This document shows, piece by piece, positions 1 through 9,069 of a stretch of 64,000 nt of DNA (the stretch's first letter is position 1; every line of letters starts with the position of its first letter). Under the pieces are notes generated by a model that was not told where the DNA came from, ran no database searches, and saw nothing but the letters and a program-made list of their open reading frames with translations. This DNA is from DATKUC01 sp964553615 (GTDB taxonomy: Bacteria; Spirochaetota; Spirochaetia; DSM-27196; DATKUC01). The stretch spans positions 1 through 64,000 of the forward strand of contig CAZKMA010000007.1 of the NCBI GenBank assembly GCA_964553615.1, written 5' to 3'. A program made the translations under genes and the position numbers.

Positions 1-99
1 TAGCCGACGCAATCGACATCTCTTGCCTACCGATTTTATTACAAGCTTCGTAGCACCTATCTTGAATTTCCAAAGAGAACGCCCTATCTTGAGGTGGCG

Positions 100-1140
100 A
101 TGGTCAATCCTTCATCAACCACAATTACACAATCCGACCTCTCTGATCGTGCTGTGCCGGCACCCCATGTGAGTGTGGCCCCGATGATGGATCGGACCGA
201 CAGGCACTACCGCGCGTTTATGCGGTTGATGACTCGGAGAACACTCCTCTATTCGGAAATGATCACCTCAGCGGCCATCGTGCACGGTGACCGGGATCAT
301 CTCCTGGGATTTGACGAAATCGAGCGGCCGCTCGCGCTACAACTCGCCTCCGATGATCCGGCCGAGCTTGCGCTGGCAACCCGGATTTCCGAGGCATACG
401 GGTACGACGAGGTCAATCTGAATTGCGGCTGTCCGAGCGACAAGGTCCAGGAGGCGCATATTGGCGCCTGTCTCATGGCTGAGCCGGACCTTGTGGCACG
501 GCTGGTAGAAGCCATGCGCTCGGCCACGTCAAAACCGATTACGGTCAAGCACAGGATCGGAATTGACGACCTGGACCAGTACGAGGATCTTCGGCGTTTT
601 CTGCGCATCGTGCGCGAAGCGGGGCCGGTCCGATTCACCGTTCACGCTCGTATCGCTATTCTCGCCGGTTTGAGCCCAAAGGAGAACCGGGAGGTTCCGC
701 CTTTGCGGTACGAGGATGTATACGCACTGAAGCAGGAGTTTCCGGACCTTTCTATCGAGATAAATGGCGGGTTCACGACCCTTGATCAGATTGCAGAAGC
801 GCTTCACCGGGTGGATGCGGTCATGGTCGGGCGCGCCGCGTATGACAATCCGTACATGTTTTCAGAGGTGGATGGGCGTTTTTTTGCGGATACACATGTC
901 CCTGTTTCGCGTCGCGAAGTTGTCGAGGGGCTTCTTCCCTACGTTGAGCGATGGGAACGGTCGGGTTTGTCTCCGCATCGGATTCTTCGACATACGCTCG
1001 GTCTGTTTCTGGGGCGCCCCGGATCGCGAAAGTGGAAGCAGCTGTTGAGTCCTCCTGCGGTAATGAGAAGGTCCGGTGTGGAGACGCTGAAGGCGGCCCT
1101 CGACGTGCTTCCCCAGGACATTCTGGATGAACGTCCTTGA
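100..1140 (+). CDS. dusA: tRNA-dihydrouridine synthase A
   Basis: FMN-dependent enzyme that reduces specific uridines in the tRNA D-loop to dihydrouridine. The 346-residue product has the Dus TIM barrel: SVAPMMDRTDRHYR near the N terminus, NCGCPSDKVQ carrying the catalytic Cys, VKHRIGIDD, GLSPKENREVPPL, and the C-terminal VGRAAYDNPY. The last two are specific to the DusA subfamily. A GTG at 94 is in frame, but the ATG at 100 sits 5 nt after GAGG and is preferred. The 3' end overlaps the next gene by 14 nt, so the two are probably co-transcribed. The 99 bases before it show no recognisable gene. Length is normal for DusA. Confidence 0.93.
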   Translation: MVNPSSTTITQSDLSDRAVPAPHVSVAPMMDRTDRHYRAFMRLMTRRTLLYSEMITSAAIVHGDRDHLLGFDEIERPLALQLASDDPAELALATRISEAYGYDEVNLNCGCPSDKVQEAHIGACLMAEPDLVARLVEAMRSATSKPITVKHRIGIDDLDQYEDLRRFLRIVREAGPVRFTVHARIAILAGLSPKENREVPPLRYEDVYALKQEFPDLSIEINGGFTTLDQIAEALHRVDAVMVGRAAYDNPYMFSEVDGRFFADTHVPVSRREVVEGLLPYVERWERSGLSPHRILRHTLGLFLGRPGSRKWKQLLSPPAVMRRSGVETLKAALDVLPQDILDERP

Positions 1141-1876
1141 GCAGTTTCTGGCCTCTCGTGACGCTGGTCGGGTACTGGACGTTGCAACCGGGGATGGGGA
1201 GTTCATCGAGGTCCTGATCGCTCACCTGCGCAGTTTTGTTCGGATAACAGGGATCGATATCGACGAAAACCTCCTTTCGGATGCTCGCCGCAATCTGTCA
1301 TCCCGCGACATTCGATTTCGCCGCGCCGACGCTCTGGCGTTGCCGTTTCGCAGCGGGACATTCGATACGGTTACCATCTCCAACGCCCTGCATCATATTC
1401 CCGATCCGGCGACGGCGCTTCACCAGATCTGTCGTGTGCTCAAGATAGGCGGAGTGGTGATTATCCAGGAGATGGTCTCGGATGGTCTCACCGCCGCTCA
1501 GCAGATTGTTTCGGATCTTCATCAGATCAAGGCACAGGTGGACGAAATGCTCGGAATTCCTCATCGGGCGACCTACACCCGAAGGCAGATCATGGATGTA
1601 GTGGAGCCTTCCGATCTTGAGATCACCCTGGTCGGAGAGTACCAGGAAGAGATGGATAATCCTCTCGACAGGAAACGGATCGAAGGCAGCCTCGAGTTTG
1701 CGTTCAGTTATCTCGAGCACATTGTCGGTGTACCGGATGAATACGGCCGTTTGCGCCGGGATCTGCTCCGGGTGAAGGAACAGGCCTTTCGCACGGGCTT
1801 TGAAATGCCGCCGGAGTACGTTATAACCGCGGTGGTCAATCGTCGTTCCACCGATGAATCCGTATATTCTACGTAG
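1127..1876 (+). CDS. Class I SAM-dependent methyltransferase
   Basis: A 249-residue Rossmann-fold methyltransferase of the Methyltransf_11/UbiE type. Motif I is VLDVATGDGEF (residues about 17-27), followed by the acidic strand-2 end GIDIDENLL, motif II ADALALPFRSGTFD, and VSNALHHIPDP-like motif III. Substrate cannot be read from sequence; the C-terminal third (DNPLDRKRIEGSLEF region) is not a hallmark I recognise. The start lies inside the end of dusA and the RBS is weak. The N terminus is short compared with many relatives, which usually have a few more residues before motif I. Probably translated by coupling to dusA. Confidence 0.8.
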   Translation: MNVLEQFLASRDAGRVLDVATGDGEFIEVLIAHLRSFVRITGIDIDENLLSDARRNLSSRDIRFRRADALALPFRSGTFDTVTISNALHHIPDPATALHQICRVLKIGGVVIIQEMVSDGLTAAQQIVSDLHQIKAQVDEMLGIPHRATYTRRQIMDVVEPSDLEITLVGEYQEEMDNPLDRKRIEGSLEFAFSYLEHIVGVPDEYGRLRRDLLRVKEQAFRTGFEMPPEYVITAVVNRRSTDESVYST

Positions 1877-1886
1877 TGGAGGCTGA

Positions 1887-2798
1887 ATGAAATATCGTAC
1901 TCTTGGCAGCTCGGGTCTGCGCGTCAGCGTAGTGGGTCTTGGAACGTGGCAGTTCGGCGGTGAGTGGGGAATGGACTTTGCTCAGTCGGATGTGGATGCA
2001 ATCATCGATGCAGGAAGAGAGCAGGGGATAAACCTGCTGGACACTGCGGAGTGCTACGGAGACCATCTGTCCGAACGCCTGGTCGGGAACGCAATTCGAC
2101 GGGACCGGGAGCACTGGGTGGTTGCCACCAAGTTTGGTCATAAATACACCGTACCCTTCGAGCGTGATCAGCTCTGGACAGCAGAGGATGTTCGAAAACA
2201 GCTCGATGAATCACTGAAGAGTCTCGGCATTGACTACATCGATTTGTACCAGTTTCATTCCGGTCCCGACACGGCATTTGACAACGATGAATTGTGGCAG
2301 ATGCTCGAAAAGCAGAAAGAAGCGGGGAAAATACGCCATATAGGTGTATCAATCAGTCCGAACACAAACATCTATCAGACACAGAACGCAAACCGGGTTG
2401 GCGCGTCCGCGATTCAGGTGGTCTACAACAGGCTCGATCGTGCGCCGGAGAGCGAGGTCTTTCCTGAGTGCACTCGGCAGAATCTCGGGGTTCTGGCCCG
2501 GGTTCCTCTCGCCAGCGGATTCCTGAGCGGCAAGTATCGTCCCGGTGCCCGTTTCGGGGCGGATGATGTGAGGAGCAATCGTGAGGCGGAGAAGATAGAT
2601 GCGCTTCTCGAGGAGGCCGAGAGGATCCGTTCGAACGAGTTGCCTGAGGGCGTGAACATGGCTTCCTGGGCGCTCGCATGGTGTCTGCGACACGAGGCGG
2701 TTACCTGTGTTATTCCCGGTTGCAAGAATCCCGAACAGGTTCTGGCAAATGCGAAGGCGGTTGACCTTGTCGAAGACGGTCATCCTCAGGAAGTGTGA
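1887..2798 (+). CDS. Aldo/keto reductase
   Basis: NADPH-dependent aldo/keto reductase of 303 residues. The TIM-barrel signature is clear: MKYRTLGSSGLRVSVVGLG at the N terminus, LLDTAECYG holding catalytic Asp and Tyr, VVATKFG holding the catalytic Lys, and LYQFHSGPD holding the catalytic His. ASAIQVVYNRLDR and the C-terminal CVIPGCKNPEQV cofactor-binding stretch complete the fold. GGAGG stands 4 nt before the ATG. It belongs to the broad YhdN/AKR11-like group acting on aldehydes or sugar carbonyls; the substrate is not predictable. It follows the methyltransferase by 10 nt and precedes the VOC gene by 9 nt, so one operon is likely. Confidence 0.88.
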   Translation: MKYRTLGSSGLRVSVVGLGTWQFGGEWGMDFAQSDVDAIIDAGREQGINLLDTAECYGDHLSERLVGNAIRRDREHWVVATKFGHKYTVPFERDQLWTAEDVRKQLDESLKSLGIDYIDLYQFHSGPDTAFDNDELWQMLEKQKEAGKIRHIGVSISPNTNIYQTQNANRVGASAIQVVYNRLDRAPESEVFPECTRQNLGVLARVPLASGFLSGKYRPGARFGADDVRSNREAEKIDALLEEAERIRSNELPEGVNMASWALAWCLRHEAVTCVIPGCKNPEQVLANAKAVDLVEDGHPQEV

Positions 2799-2807
2799 GG
2801 CCGGAAG

Positions 2808-3266
2808 TTGAGCGATTTCGGCTCTCCCTCATCAGCAACACGGACAAACGGCTTTCATCATGTGGCTATGCGCGTCCGGGACTATGACCGTACGGTCCAG
2901 TTCTACTGTCGCGGTCTTGGTTTCACTCAGGTGCGCGAATTGAAGTCGAACGGCACCAGAACGAGTCTGCTCGATGTCGGAGGCGGAGCGTACCTGGAGA
3001 TTTTCGAGCGGAAGCCATCTTCGTCTCTGCTCGGGAATGAGTCGATCACGACGACAGATCCGGGTGCTGCGTTGCTTCATTTCGCGGTACGTACAGGCAA
3101 CTGTGATGCTACGCTCGAACTCGCGCGGAGAGCGGGGGGCGATGTGACAATGGAGCCGAAGGATATCGAAACTCCGGGCAACCCGGTCTCCCGCGCAAGA
3201 ATAGCCTTCTTCAAGGGCCCGGACGGGGAAACGGTCGAGCTGTTCGAGGAGCGGCCCAGCGCGTAG
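2808..3266 (+). CDS. VOC family (glyoxalase/bleomycin-resistance fold) protein
   Basis: A 152-residue single vicinal-oxygen-chelate module. The two beta-alpha-beta-beta-beta repeats start at NGFHHVAMRVRDYDRTVQFY and AALLHFAVRTGN. Likely metal ligands are His in HHVAM, Glu in YLEIFER, His in LLHFAV and Glu in TVELFEE, the pattern of glyoxalase I-like enzymes. The only in-frame start before the conserved HHVAM is a TTG, preceded by GAGG that overlaps the stop of the aldo/keto reductase gene. With the reductase just upstream, a role in handling reactive carbonyls is plausible but inferred. Confidence 0.78.
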   Translation: MSDFGSPSSATRTNGFHHVAMRVRDYDRTVQFYCRGLGFTQVRELKSNGTRTSLLDVGGGAYLEIFERKPSSSLLGNESITTTDPGAALLHFAVRTGNCDATLELARRAGGDVTMEPKDIETPGNPVSRARIAFFKGPDGETVELFEERPSA

Positions 3267-3285
3267 ACATCCGACTACCGCCTTC

Positions 3286-4044
3286 TCATGCCCGGGAAGC
3301 CGTTGGGGGAGCGGGTTTTTCTTTGTGGTCGCGCGTCCTGCCGAAGAAACGGCGGACAAGAGAAAATAGATCCCCGCGGCCGGTTGCCCGGAATGTGGTG
3401 TTCGAAAAACTCGTTATGTCCTCTTCCTTTCCGACAACGAGCATGACATCATCTTCGCGGAAGATGTAGGTTGGAGGGACAAATTCGTATTCCTCGCTGC
3501 CAGATCGACTCACTGCAATTGCGTTTACCCGGTTGTTCCTGCGCAGATCAGCTTCAATCAGGCTCTTTCCGGCAAGTCTGTTCGGAATCCCGACTTCGGC
3601 CATGACGAGCCCTTTACTGATTGGCATGTAGTTGAATACTGTCGACAGCACCAGGGGCGGAGCAATCCGGCGCGCAGCTTCCTTGTTGGGGAAGACAACC
3701 TGATGCGCTCCCACAATCTCGAGGATTTCGCCATGCTGGTCGGTTTCCGCTTTCACGATTATCCGCTTTACACCCATCTTCTTCAGATAGTTAACCAGGA
3801 GGATGGATGCCTCTATGCGGTCTCCCAGGTCAATGACCACTGCGTCGATGTCTTCCGGGATAATCTTGCGGATGGTCTCTTCTCTGAGCACATCGGCGAC
3901 ATAGGACGAGGCCACATGGTCCTTGTACATGTCAATTATTTCCCGGTCTTTGTCGACGATGAGAATTTCCGCGCTGCTGCCGAGGAGCTCTTCGAGCATT
4001 CGCTGGCCAAAGTTGCTCAGTCCGATAATTGCGAACTGTTTCAT
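3286..4044 (-). CDS. TrkA/KtrA-type potassium uptake regulatory subunit
   Basis: Cytosolic RCK protein that gates a Trk/Ktr potassium channel in response to nucleotides. About 252 residues: an N-terminal RCK/TrkA-N Rossmann domain beginning MKQFAIIGLSNFGQRM with the dinucleotide glycine motif, the strand-2 acid in ILIVDKDRE, then a TrkA-C domain (GKSLIEADLRRNNRVNAIA). The reading frame extends 12 codons further upstream, but family members begin right at the first beta strand, so the ATG at 4044 is chosen. No ktrB/trkH channel gene is next to it. It follows the M23 peptidase gene by 46 nt on the same strand. Confidence 0.87.
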   Translation of the reverse strand: MKQFAIIGLSNFGQRMLEELLGSSAEILIVDKDREIIDMYKDHVASSYVADVLREETIRKIIPEDIDAVVIDLGDRIEASILLVNYLKKMGVKRIIVKAETDQHGEILEIVGAHQVVFPNKEAARRIAPPLVLSTVFNYMPISKGLVMAEVGIPNRLAGKSLIEADLRRNNRVNAIAVSRSGSEEYEFVPPTYIFREDDVMLVVGKEEDITSFSNTTFRATGRGDLFSLVRRFFGRTRDHKEKPAPPTASRA

Positions 4045-4090
4045 AGGTGCACTATAGTAGCGCGGCGTTGAAAGTTGCACAATATCGGTG

Positions 4091-5359
4091 CTATCGAATC
4101 AGATCGTGCAGTTTTCGAGTCAGAATTTGCTCATGAATCAGGAATGCGTTGAGCTCGGGTCCGGCCAGGATCTGCTGCGGCGGAAAGTTCAGCGTTTCCG
4201 GATTTACCGGTCGTCCCCACAGATGAACCTCGTAATGCACATGAGGTCCCGTCGACTCGCCGGTGGATCCTACGTACCCGATTACCTGACCCTGTTCCAC
4301 CTTCTCGCCGACATGGAGGCCCTGCGCGTATCGTTGCATATGGGCGTAGATAGACTCGTAGCCGTTCACGTGGCGGAGCATGACGTGGTTTCCGTATATC
4401 GGGTCGAAGCCGCGGTACTCCACTACGCCGTTTCCGCCCGCTCTGATGGGCGTGCCCGGATACGCACCGAAATCGACGCCCCGATGAAAGTCTGTGTATC
4501 CACCGCCGTAAATGGGATTGATGCGCCATCCGAAAGGAGAGGTTATCGGAGCACCGGGGATGGGAGTCTTCAGGAGCGCCTTCCGAACGCTCAGTCCACG
4601 GGGGTCGAAGTAGTTGATGTGACCGGAGGAACCGGTGAAACCATACATCGTGAGAGTTCGGTCACGAAGCACGAGGCGGCCCATGAGAAGATTCCCGGGC
4701 TGCACCGGTTTCCCGTCGGTGTCTACGCGTTCCTGCCACAGGACGCTGAACTGATCACCGGGTGCGATGTCGCGCTGGAAGTCGATGTTGAATCCGTACA
4801 TGTCGATCATTTGCATGAGGACCTGGACGGGAACTCCGGATTTCAGCCCGTCGGCATAGAGGCTGCTTTGGATTTTTCCGGTGATCGCCTCGTCTCGGAC
4901 GAGAGTTCGGCGTGCACTGATTGCCGCCGAGAAGTTCTGGTTCTCGTCCCGGGTAACGGTCAGCTCCCGGAGTCGGTCAATCTGGAAGTGAAGCGACAGG
5001 AGGTAGAACGGTACTTCGGGGTCGAACGAAAGGGAAATTGTCTGTCCGGGCTGCAAGAGGGTAGGTTTGTAATATTTCGAGACCGTATCGATAATGCCGA
5101 GTACCTCGGTCTGATTCACACCAAGATTGAGCAGCACCTTTGAGAGCGAGTCGCCTTTCTTGATTACGATTGTCTTTGTTACGGGTTGCGGCCTGGTTGC
5201 AGGCAGCTTTCCGGTGCTCGCTTTTGTCACCGGCGCGACCGCAGAAGCGCTCGGGGATGTAACGAAAGCTCCCGCAAAAACGAGGATACCAACCGGCAAG
5301 AATGCCGCCAATGCGGGGAGAACCAGTCTGCCGCCGACCAGAATACTTCGTTGTTTCAT
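4091..5359 (-). CDS. M23 family metalloendopeptidase with LysM-like domain
   Basis: Envelope peptidoglycan endopeptidase, 422 residues. The N terminus has a basic start and a hydrophobic stretch (residues about 10-32) acting as signal anchor. A LysM/OapA-like segment follows (IVIKKGDSLSKVLLNLGV, about 65-115). The C-terminal LytM/peptidase_M23 domain carries HRGVDFGAYPG with the first HxxxD zinc ligands and GPHVHYEVHLWG with the HxH ligand. The zinc site is complete, so it is probably active rather than a degenerate EnvC/NlpD type activator. It lies between a small hypothetical gene and trkA on the same strand. Confidence 0.9.
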   Translation of the reverse strand: MKQRSILVGGRLVLPALAAFLPVGILVFAGAFVTSPSASAVAPVTKASTGKLPATRPQPVTKTIVIKKGDSLSKVLLNLGVNQTEVLGIIDTVSKYYKPTLLQPGQTISLSFDPEVPFYLLSLHFQIDRLRELTVTRDENQNFSAAISARRTLVRDEAITGKIQSSLYADGLKSGVPVQVLMQMIDMYGFNIDFQRDIAPGDQFSVLWQERVDTDGKPVQPGNLLMGRLVLRDRTLTMYGFTGSSGHINYFDPRGLSVRKALLKTPIPGAPITSPFGWRINPIYGGGYTDFHRGVDFGAYPGTPIRAGGNGVVEYRGFDPIYGNHVMLRHVNGYESIYAHMQRYAQGLHVGEKVEQGQVIGYVGSTGESTGPHVHYEVHLWGRPVNPETLNFPPQQILAGPELNAFLIHEQILTRKLHDLIR

Positions 5360-5397
5360 AGTTACCTATTGCCTTATCGGGCATCAATCGCAACGGC

Positions 5398-5781
5398 TTA
5401 ACTGGATCTGGCCTGGTTGGCGAGATTTCTGTTCCGCAATCCGGAGGACTTCCGGATCAATTTCGGCCACCGCGTTTTTTTCTTGCCGGGTAGGAGCGTT
5501 CGGCAACCGCCTGACCGTACCGCCATCTGTGGCGCAATCATTACCGCCTGACCTATTTTGGCAATCATCTCCAGGGAGCTGCCGAAATGCCCTGGCACAA
5601 TCAGGTTCGCAACGAACTCGAAAATCATCATACCCGGGCTGGTGATGAGAACTACGCCGCGGGGCGCGTATCGCTTCCCCTTTATGCTGGAATTGTAAGC
5701 GATGGCGTATCCAATGTCCACTTTTTTCTTCGGTTTGACATGTGCAGGGGCGGATGATATAACGAAGACGCGAGCGGGCAT
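5398..5781 (-). CDS. Small hypothetical protein
   Basis: A possible 127-residue protein starting MPARVFVISSAPAHV and containing VDIGYAIAYNSSIKGKRYAP and SPGMMIFEFVANLIVPGHF, which read like real protein rather than antisense shadow. I do not recognise the family. The tail is basic (GKKKTRWPKLIRKS). No clear Shine-Dalgarno precedes the chosen ATG, and the start lies only 20 nt from the divergent malQ start, so their 5' regions overlap. It would be the first gene of a - strand group with the M23 peptidase, 38 nt downstream. If it is not a gene, this stretch is a 440 bp intergenic region. Confidence 0.4.
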   Translation of the reverse strand: MPARVFVISSAPAHVKPKKKVDIGYAIAYNSSIKGKRYAPRGVVLITSPGMMIFEFVANLIVPGHFGSSLEMIAKIGQAVMIAPQMAVRSGGCRTLLPGKKKTRWPKLIRKSSGLRNRNLANQARSS

Positions 5782-5801
5782 TTTCTGGAGGATGGCGAAC
5801 A

Positions 5802-7367
5802 ATGGGCACAGACCTACTTCATCGTCGATCGGCAGGTGTTCTCCTTCATCCAACCTCACTTCCATCCCAATTCGGCGTCGGCGATCTGGGCCCCGCGGCG
5901 CGGGCATGGGTCGACTCCCTGAAGCATTCACGCCAGCGCTGGTGGCAAGTTCTTCCATTTGGGCCGACGGGATACGGCGATTCGCCGTACCAGAGCTTTT
6001 CCGCATTCGCGGGGAATCCAATTCTCATAAGTCCGGAGCTCCTGCGCGACGATGGACTCATCACCGAGGGCGAGCTGGAAGAGGCTCGAACCCTGTCCGG
6101 ACGAACTCCTTCCGTACGGATATCCTACGGCGAGGTCTTACGCTCCAAGGAACAGATCCTTACCCTGGCATTCGATCGGTTCATGCGGAATGGAAAACGG
6201 GCCATTCGGGACAAGTTCGATGAGTTCTGTTCGAGTGAACGCGCATGGCTGGACGACTACGCGTTATTCATGACGTGCAAAGGCGAGTACGGTGGGGCCG
6301 AATGGCTCAGATGGGACCGTGAACTTGTCATGCGGGAACCAGGCGCTCTCCGGTCGGTTGCCAGCCGCGCGGCTTCCACGCTTCAGTTCCACCGATTTGC
6401 GCAGTTCCTTTTCTTCCGTCAATGGGAGGACCTGAAAAAGTACGCGCAGGTGCGTGGAATCGGGATTATCGGTGATCTCCCGATCTTCGTTGCCGGAGAC
6501 TCGGCGGACGTATGGTCCAATCCGGAGCTCTTTCGACTCGATAGCGAACGAAGGCCGTTGTCCGTTGCTGGTGTTCCGCCGGACTATTTCAGTGCTACCG
6601 GGCAGCTCTGGGGTAATCCGGTCTACGACTGGAAGGCGGCCCGGGAGAGCGGATACCAGTGGTGGATAGATCGCATGGCAGCTCTGTTGCGCCGTGTCGA
6701 TGTTGCACGAATCGATCATTTTCGCGGTTTCTGCTCCTGCTGGGAGGTTCCGGCCGAAAGTCGCACTGCTGAACCCGGGAGGTGGGTCCCTGGTCCCGGA
6801 GCCGATCTGTTCGATACCGTCGCGGCAGCTCTTGGCCGGCTTCCCTTCATCGCCGAGGATCTCGGTGTTATTACGGACGATGTCCGCGCCCTTCGCCGGC
6901 GGTTCGATTTCCCGGGTATGCGGATACTCCAGTTCGCGTTCGGCGGGGCAGTGGAAGAACGGTTTCTTCCGCACAACTACGAGGCGAATACGGTTGTCTA
7001 TACTGGAACGCACGACAACGACACAACCTGCGGATGGTATGCCGCAGCGACGGCGACAGAGCGCAAGTCCCTTGCCCGGTACGTCGGTGAAATTTCCGGT
7101 GCCGTGCATTGGGACCTTATCCGCCTTGGATGGGCCTCGGTGGCTACGCTGGCGCTTGCACCTGTGCAGGATGTGCTCGGCCTCGGTTCGGATGCGCGCA
7201 TGAATGTTCCGGGAACCTCCTCGGGGAACTGGACATGGAGGCTGGATCCGGACGCGCCCATCGATGATGCGATGAATCAGTTGCGCGAGTTGACTGAAAC
7301 CTACGGCCGGGTCACGGAAGAGGAACCGGCTCAGGATCGAGGGCGCGAAACCCCGAATCAGAACTGA
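5802..7367 (+). CDS. malQ: 4-alpha-glucanotransferase (amylomaltase)
   Basis: Cytosolic GH77 enzyme that transfers alpha-1,4-glucan chains in maltodextrin or glycogen metabolism. The 521-residue length is typical. Markers are GVLLHPTSLPSQFGVGDLGP at the N terminus, FGPTGYGDSPYQSFSAFAG, nucleophile region VARIDHFRGF, acid/base region FIAEDLGVIT, GTHDNDT, and the C-terminal NVPGTSSGNWTWR. GGAGG lies 10 nt before the ATG. The last 56 nt overlap the convergent nagA gene. No other glycogen genes are adjacent. Confidence 0.95.
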   Translation: MGTDLLHRRSAGVLLHPTSLPSQFGVGDLGPAARAWVDSLKHSRQRWWQVLPFGPTGYGDSPYQSFSAFAGNPILISPELLRDDGLITEGELEEARTLSGRTPSVRISYGEVLRSKEQILTLAFDRFMRNGKRAIRDKFDEFCSSERAWLDDYALFMTCKGEYGGAEWLRWDRELVMREPGALRSVASRAASTLQFHRFAQFLFFRQWEDLKKYAQVRGIGIIGDLPIFVAGDSADVWSNPELFRLDSERRPLSVAGVPPDYFSATGQLWGNPVYDWKAARESGYQWWIDRMAALLRRVDVARIDHFRGFCSCWEVPAESRTAEPGRWVPGPGADLFDTVAAALGRLPFIAEDLGVITDDVRALRRRFDFPGMRILQFAFGGAVEERFLPHNYEANTVVYTGTHDNDTTCGWYAAATATERKSLARYVGEISGAVHWDLIRLGWASVATLALAPVQDVLGLGSDARMNVPGTSSGNWTWRLDPDAPIDDAMNQLRELTETYGRVTEEEPAQDRGRETPNQN

Positions 7368-8310
7368 AGGCAATCCGCGGGGTAGGGCGTACGCAATCCG
7401 CCGGTAGACCAATGAGGGAGAGCGGCGTCTGGTAGCCAAGTGCAGACAGCGTCTTCTCGTCGCGGACTCCAAGGGAAAACAGCACGTTCATGCACTGGAG
7501 CATGGCGCAGGATGAACCGACAAGGCACTGCTTTCGCGCGTTGTACAGTCGTCCGCTGGGCTCGAGGACGGCGCGATTTCGCATGACGCGATATTCGCCC
7601 GGGGGCAGTCCGGCAATTGGTGAAGAGTCGCTTATGACTGCGAGTTTGTCCGGAGTGCGCGTCTTCATCAACAGATGAATCACCGATTCGGGGATATGGT
7701 GGCCGTCGGATATGAAACTTGCGGCGAGCGCTTCGGCAGCAAGTCCATCGATTACCGGGTTCGGATGACGTTCAAGACGTGCCGGGACGGCGTTTCCGAG
7801 ATGTGTCAGTCCGGTCGCGCCGGCATGCATTGCGCTGTGCAGTTCGGCGGAGAGCGCAAGATGGTGACCCAGGAATACCACCACCCCTCGTTTGCGCGCG
7901 TGCCTGATCAGCTCTTCGATTCCGGGTACGCCGGCAGCAACCGTTATCATCAATGTGGTGTCTTCCGCCAGCGCGAGAAGTGTGTCCAGGTACTCGATGT
8001 CGGGTGCTCGCACGAAGCGCCGTGTGTGCGCGCCGACCGCACCGGCGGCACGAGATATGAAAGGGCCCTCGAGATGCAGCCCGAGCAGAACTCCCTCGTG
8101 GCGCCTGCTGCGGATAACCCGCGCCCACAACGGGAGTATCGTACGATAGGTTTCGGCCGAACTGGTAACAATGGTCGGGAGAAAAGCCGAGGTTCCGGCG
8201 CTGGTGAGCATTCGAACCGAATTGTCGATATCGGATTCTGTCAGTCTCGGATCCGAGAAGTCGACACCGCCGTAACCGTTGACCTGAATATCCACGAAGC
8301 CGGGGATCAT
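7312..8310 (-). CDS. nagA: N-acetylglucosamine-6-phosphate deacetylase-like protein, short form
   Basis: Amidohydrolase expected to convert GlcNAc-6-P to GlcN-6-P, feeding NagB. The 332-residue product starts at PGFVDIQVNGYGGVDF, which in ordinary NagA (about 380 residues) comes after a 45-50 residue beta domain; that segment is absent. The metal/catalytic landmarks remain: HLEGPF, VFLGHHLALSAE, THLGNA, ISDGHHI and the VISDSSP aspartate. The C terminus is also short and lacks the usual final beta strands. The ATG directly abuts the nagB stop codon, so translational coupling is likely and there is no room for a longer N terminus. It overlaps the 3' end of malQ by 56 nt. Confidence 0.82.
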   Translation of the reverse strand: MIPGFVDIQVNGYGGVDFSDPRLTESDIDNSVRMLTSAGTSAFLPTIVTSSAETYRTILPLWARVIRSRRHEGVLLGLHLEGPFISRAAGAVGAHTRRFVRAPDIEYLDTLLALAEDTTLMITVAAGVPGIEELIRHARKRGVVVFLGHHLALSAELHSAMHAGATGLTHLGNAVPARLERHPNPVIDGLAAEALAASFISDGHHIPESVIHLLMKTRTPDKLAVISDSSPIAGLPPGEYRVMRNRAVLEPSGRLYNARKQCLVGSSCAMLQCMNVLFSLGVRDEKTLSALGYQTPLSLIGLPADCVRPTPRIAFSSDSGFRALDPEPVPLP

Positions 8311-9069
8311 CTATGAATGCTCCTCTTGCGTGCGCGCGAGCAGCGAAGCCGATTGAGACTCGAGAAACAGCTCGCACCGCGGGTGCGTTTGCAGAATGGA
8401 TGCCGGACACGCCGGACTGACTGGTCCGTCGACCGAGCAGCGGACTGCTACGGCCTTTCGAAGATCGGGAACCGTAGCAACGATGTTTTCAGAGGATAGA
8501 ATCTGTCGTACGGACATCGAGATTGCCTTGCGGGGAACGTCGGTGATGGATGGAAACCAGCCTTCACCAAACTGTTGCTGTCGGCACGGCTCATCGAGTT
8601 CGACTATGAGGTAGGGGGCATCCGTTTCGAAATCTGCAGGTGGATCGTTGAAGGCGAGATGGGCGTTTTCACCGATACCGACGAGACAGAGGTCGATACG
8701 CCGGCCTCCAAGGTCTCGCACAAGTCTGGCGCATTCGGCGTCGGGATCCGCGGCGTCGCCTCGTATCTCATGGAAGGCGGAAAGTTGACCGACCCGGTCG
8801 ACAAACCGTTCGCGCAGATAGCGCCTGAAACTGGCGGGGTGTTGCGGATCAATGTCGATATATTCGTCCAGATGGAACGCTTCGACTTTCGTCCAGTCAA
8901 CCGCGGGGTTCCGGGTAAGAACGCTCAACATTTCGAGCTGACTCGCCCCGGTTGCGAGTACGATGAGGGCCCGTCCGCGGTTTCGTATCGCCGTTTCAAT
9001 GACGTTTGCCGCCCGGGACGCAGCAATCCGGGCCATCTCCTGCGGGGTTTCGGAAATTGTTACTTTCAT
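8311..9069 (-). CDS. nagB: Glucosamine-6-phosphate deaminase/isomerase
   Basis: Converts glucosamine-6-phosphate to fructose-6-phosphate and ammonia. The 252-residue product has VLATGASQLEML at the phosphate-binding loop, KVEAFHLDEYIDID with the catalytic Asp, and GIGENAHLAFNDPP, the NagB active-site lid motif. GGGAG stands 9 nt before the ATG. It is the first gene of a nagB-nagA pair transcribed divergently from a ROK regulator, the classic arrangement for amino-sugar-responsive repression. Slightly shorter than E. coli NagB (266). Confidence 0.92.
   Translation of the reverse strand: MKVTISETPQEMARIAASRAANVIETAIRNRGRALIVLATGASQLEMLSVLTRNPAVDWTKVEAFHLDEYIDIDPQHPASFRRYLRERFVDRVGQLSAFHEIRGDAADPDAECARLVRDLGGRRIDLCLVGIGENAHLAFNDPPADFETDAPYLIVELDEPCRQQQFGEGWFPSITDVPRKAISMSVRQILSSENIVATVPDLRKAVAVRCSVDGPVSPACPASILQTHPRCELFLESQSASLLARTQEEHS

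Noticed and set aside
4088..5143. 351-codon open frame on + opposite the M23 peptidase gene
   Set aside because: It is the antisense of a clear M23 peptidase with intact zinc motifs; its translation has no recognisable domain.
6264..7472. 402-codon open frame on - opposite malQ
   Set aside because: The malQ frame carries all GH77 motifs; the antisense translation is rich in Arg and Pro with no domain pattern.
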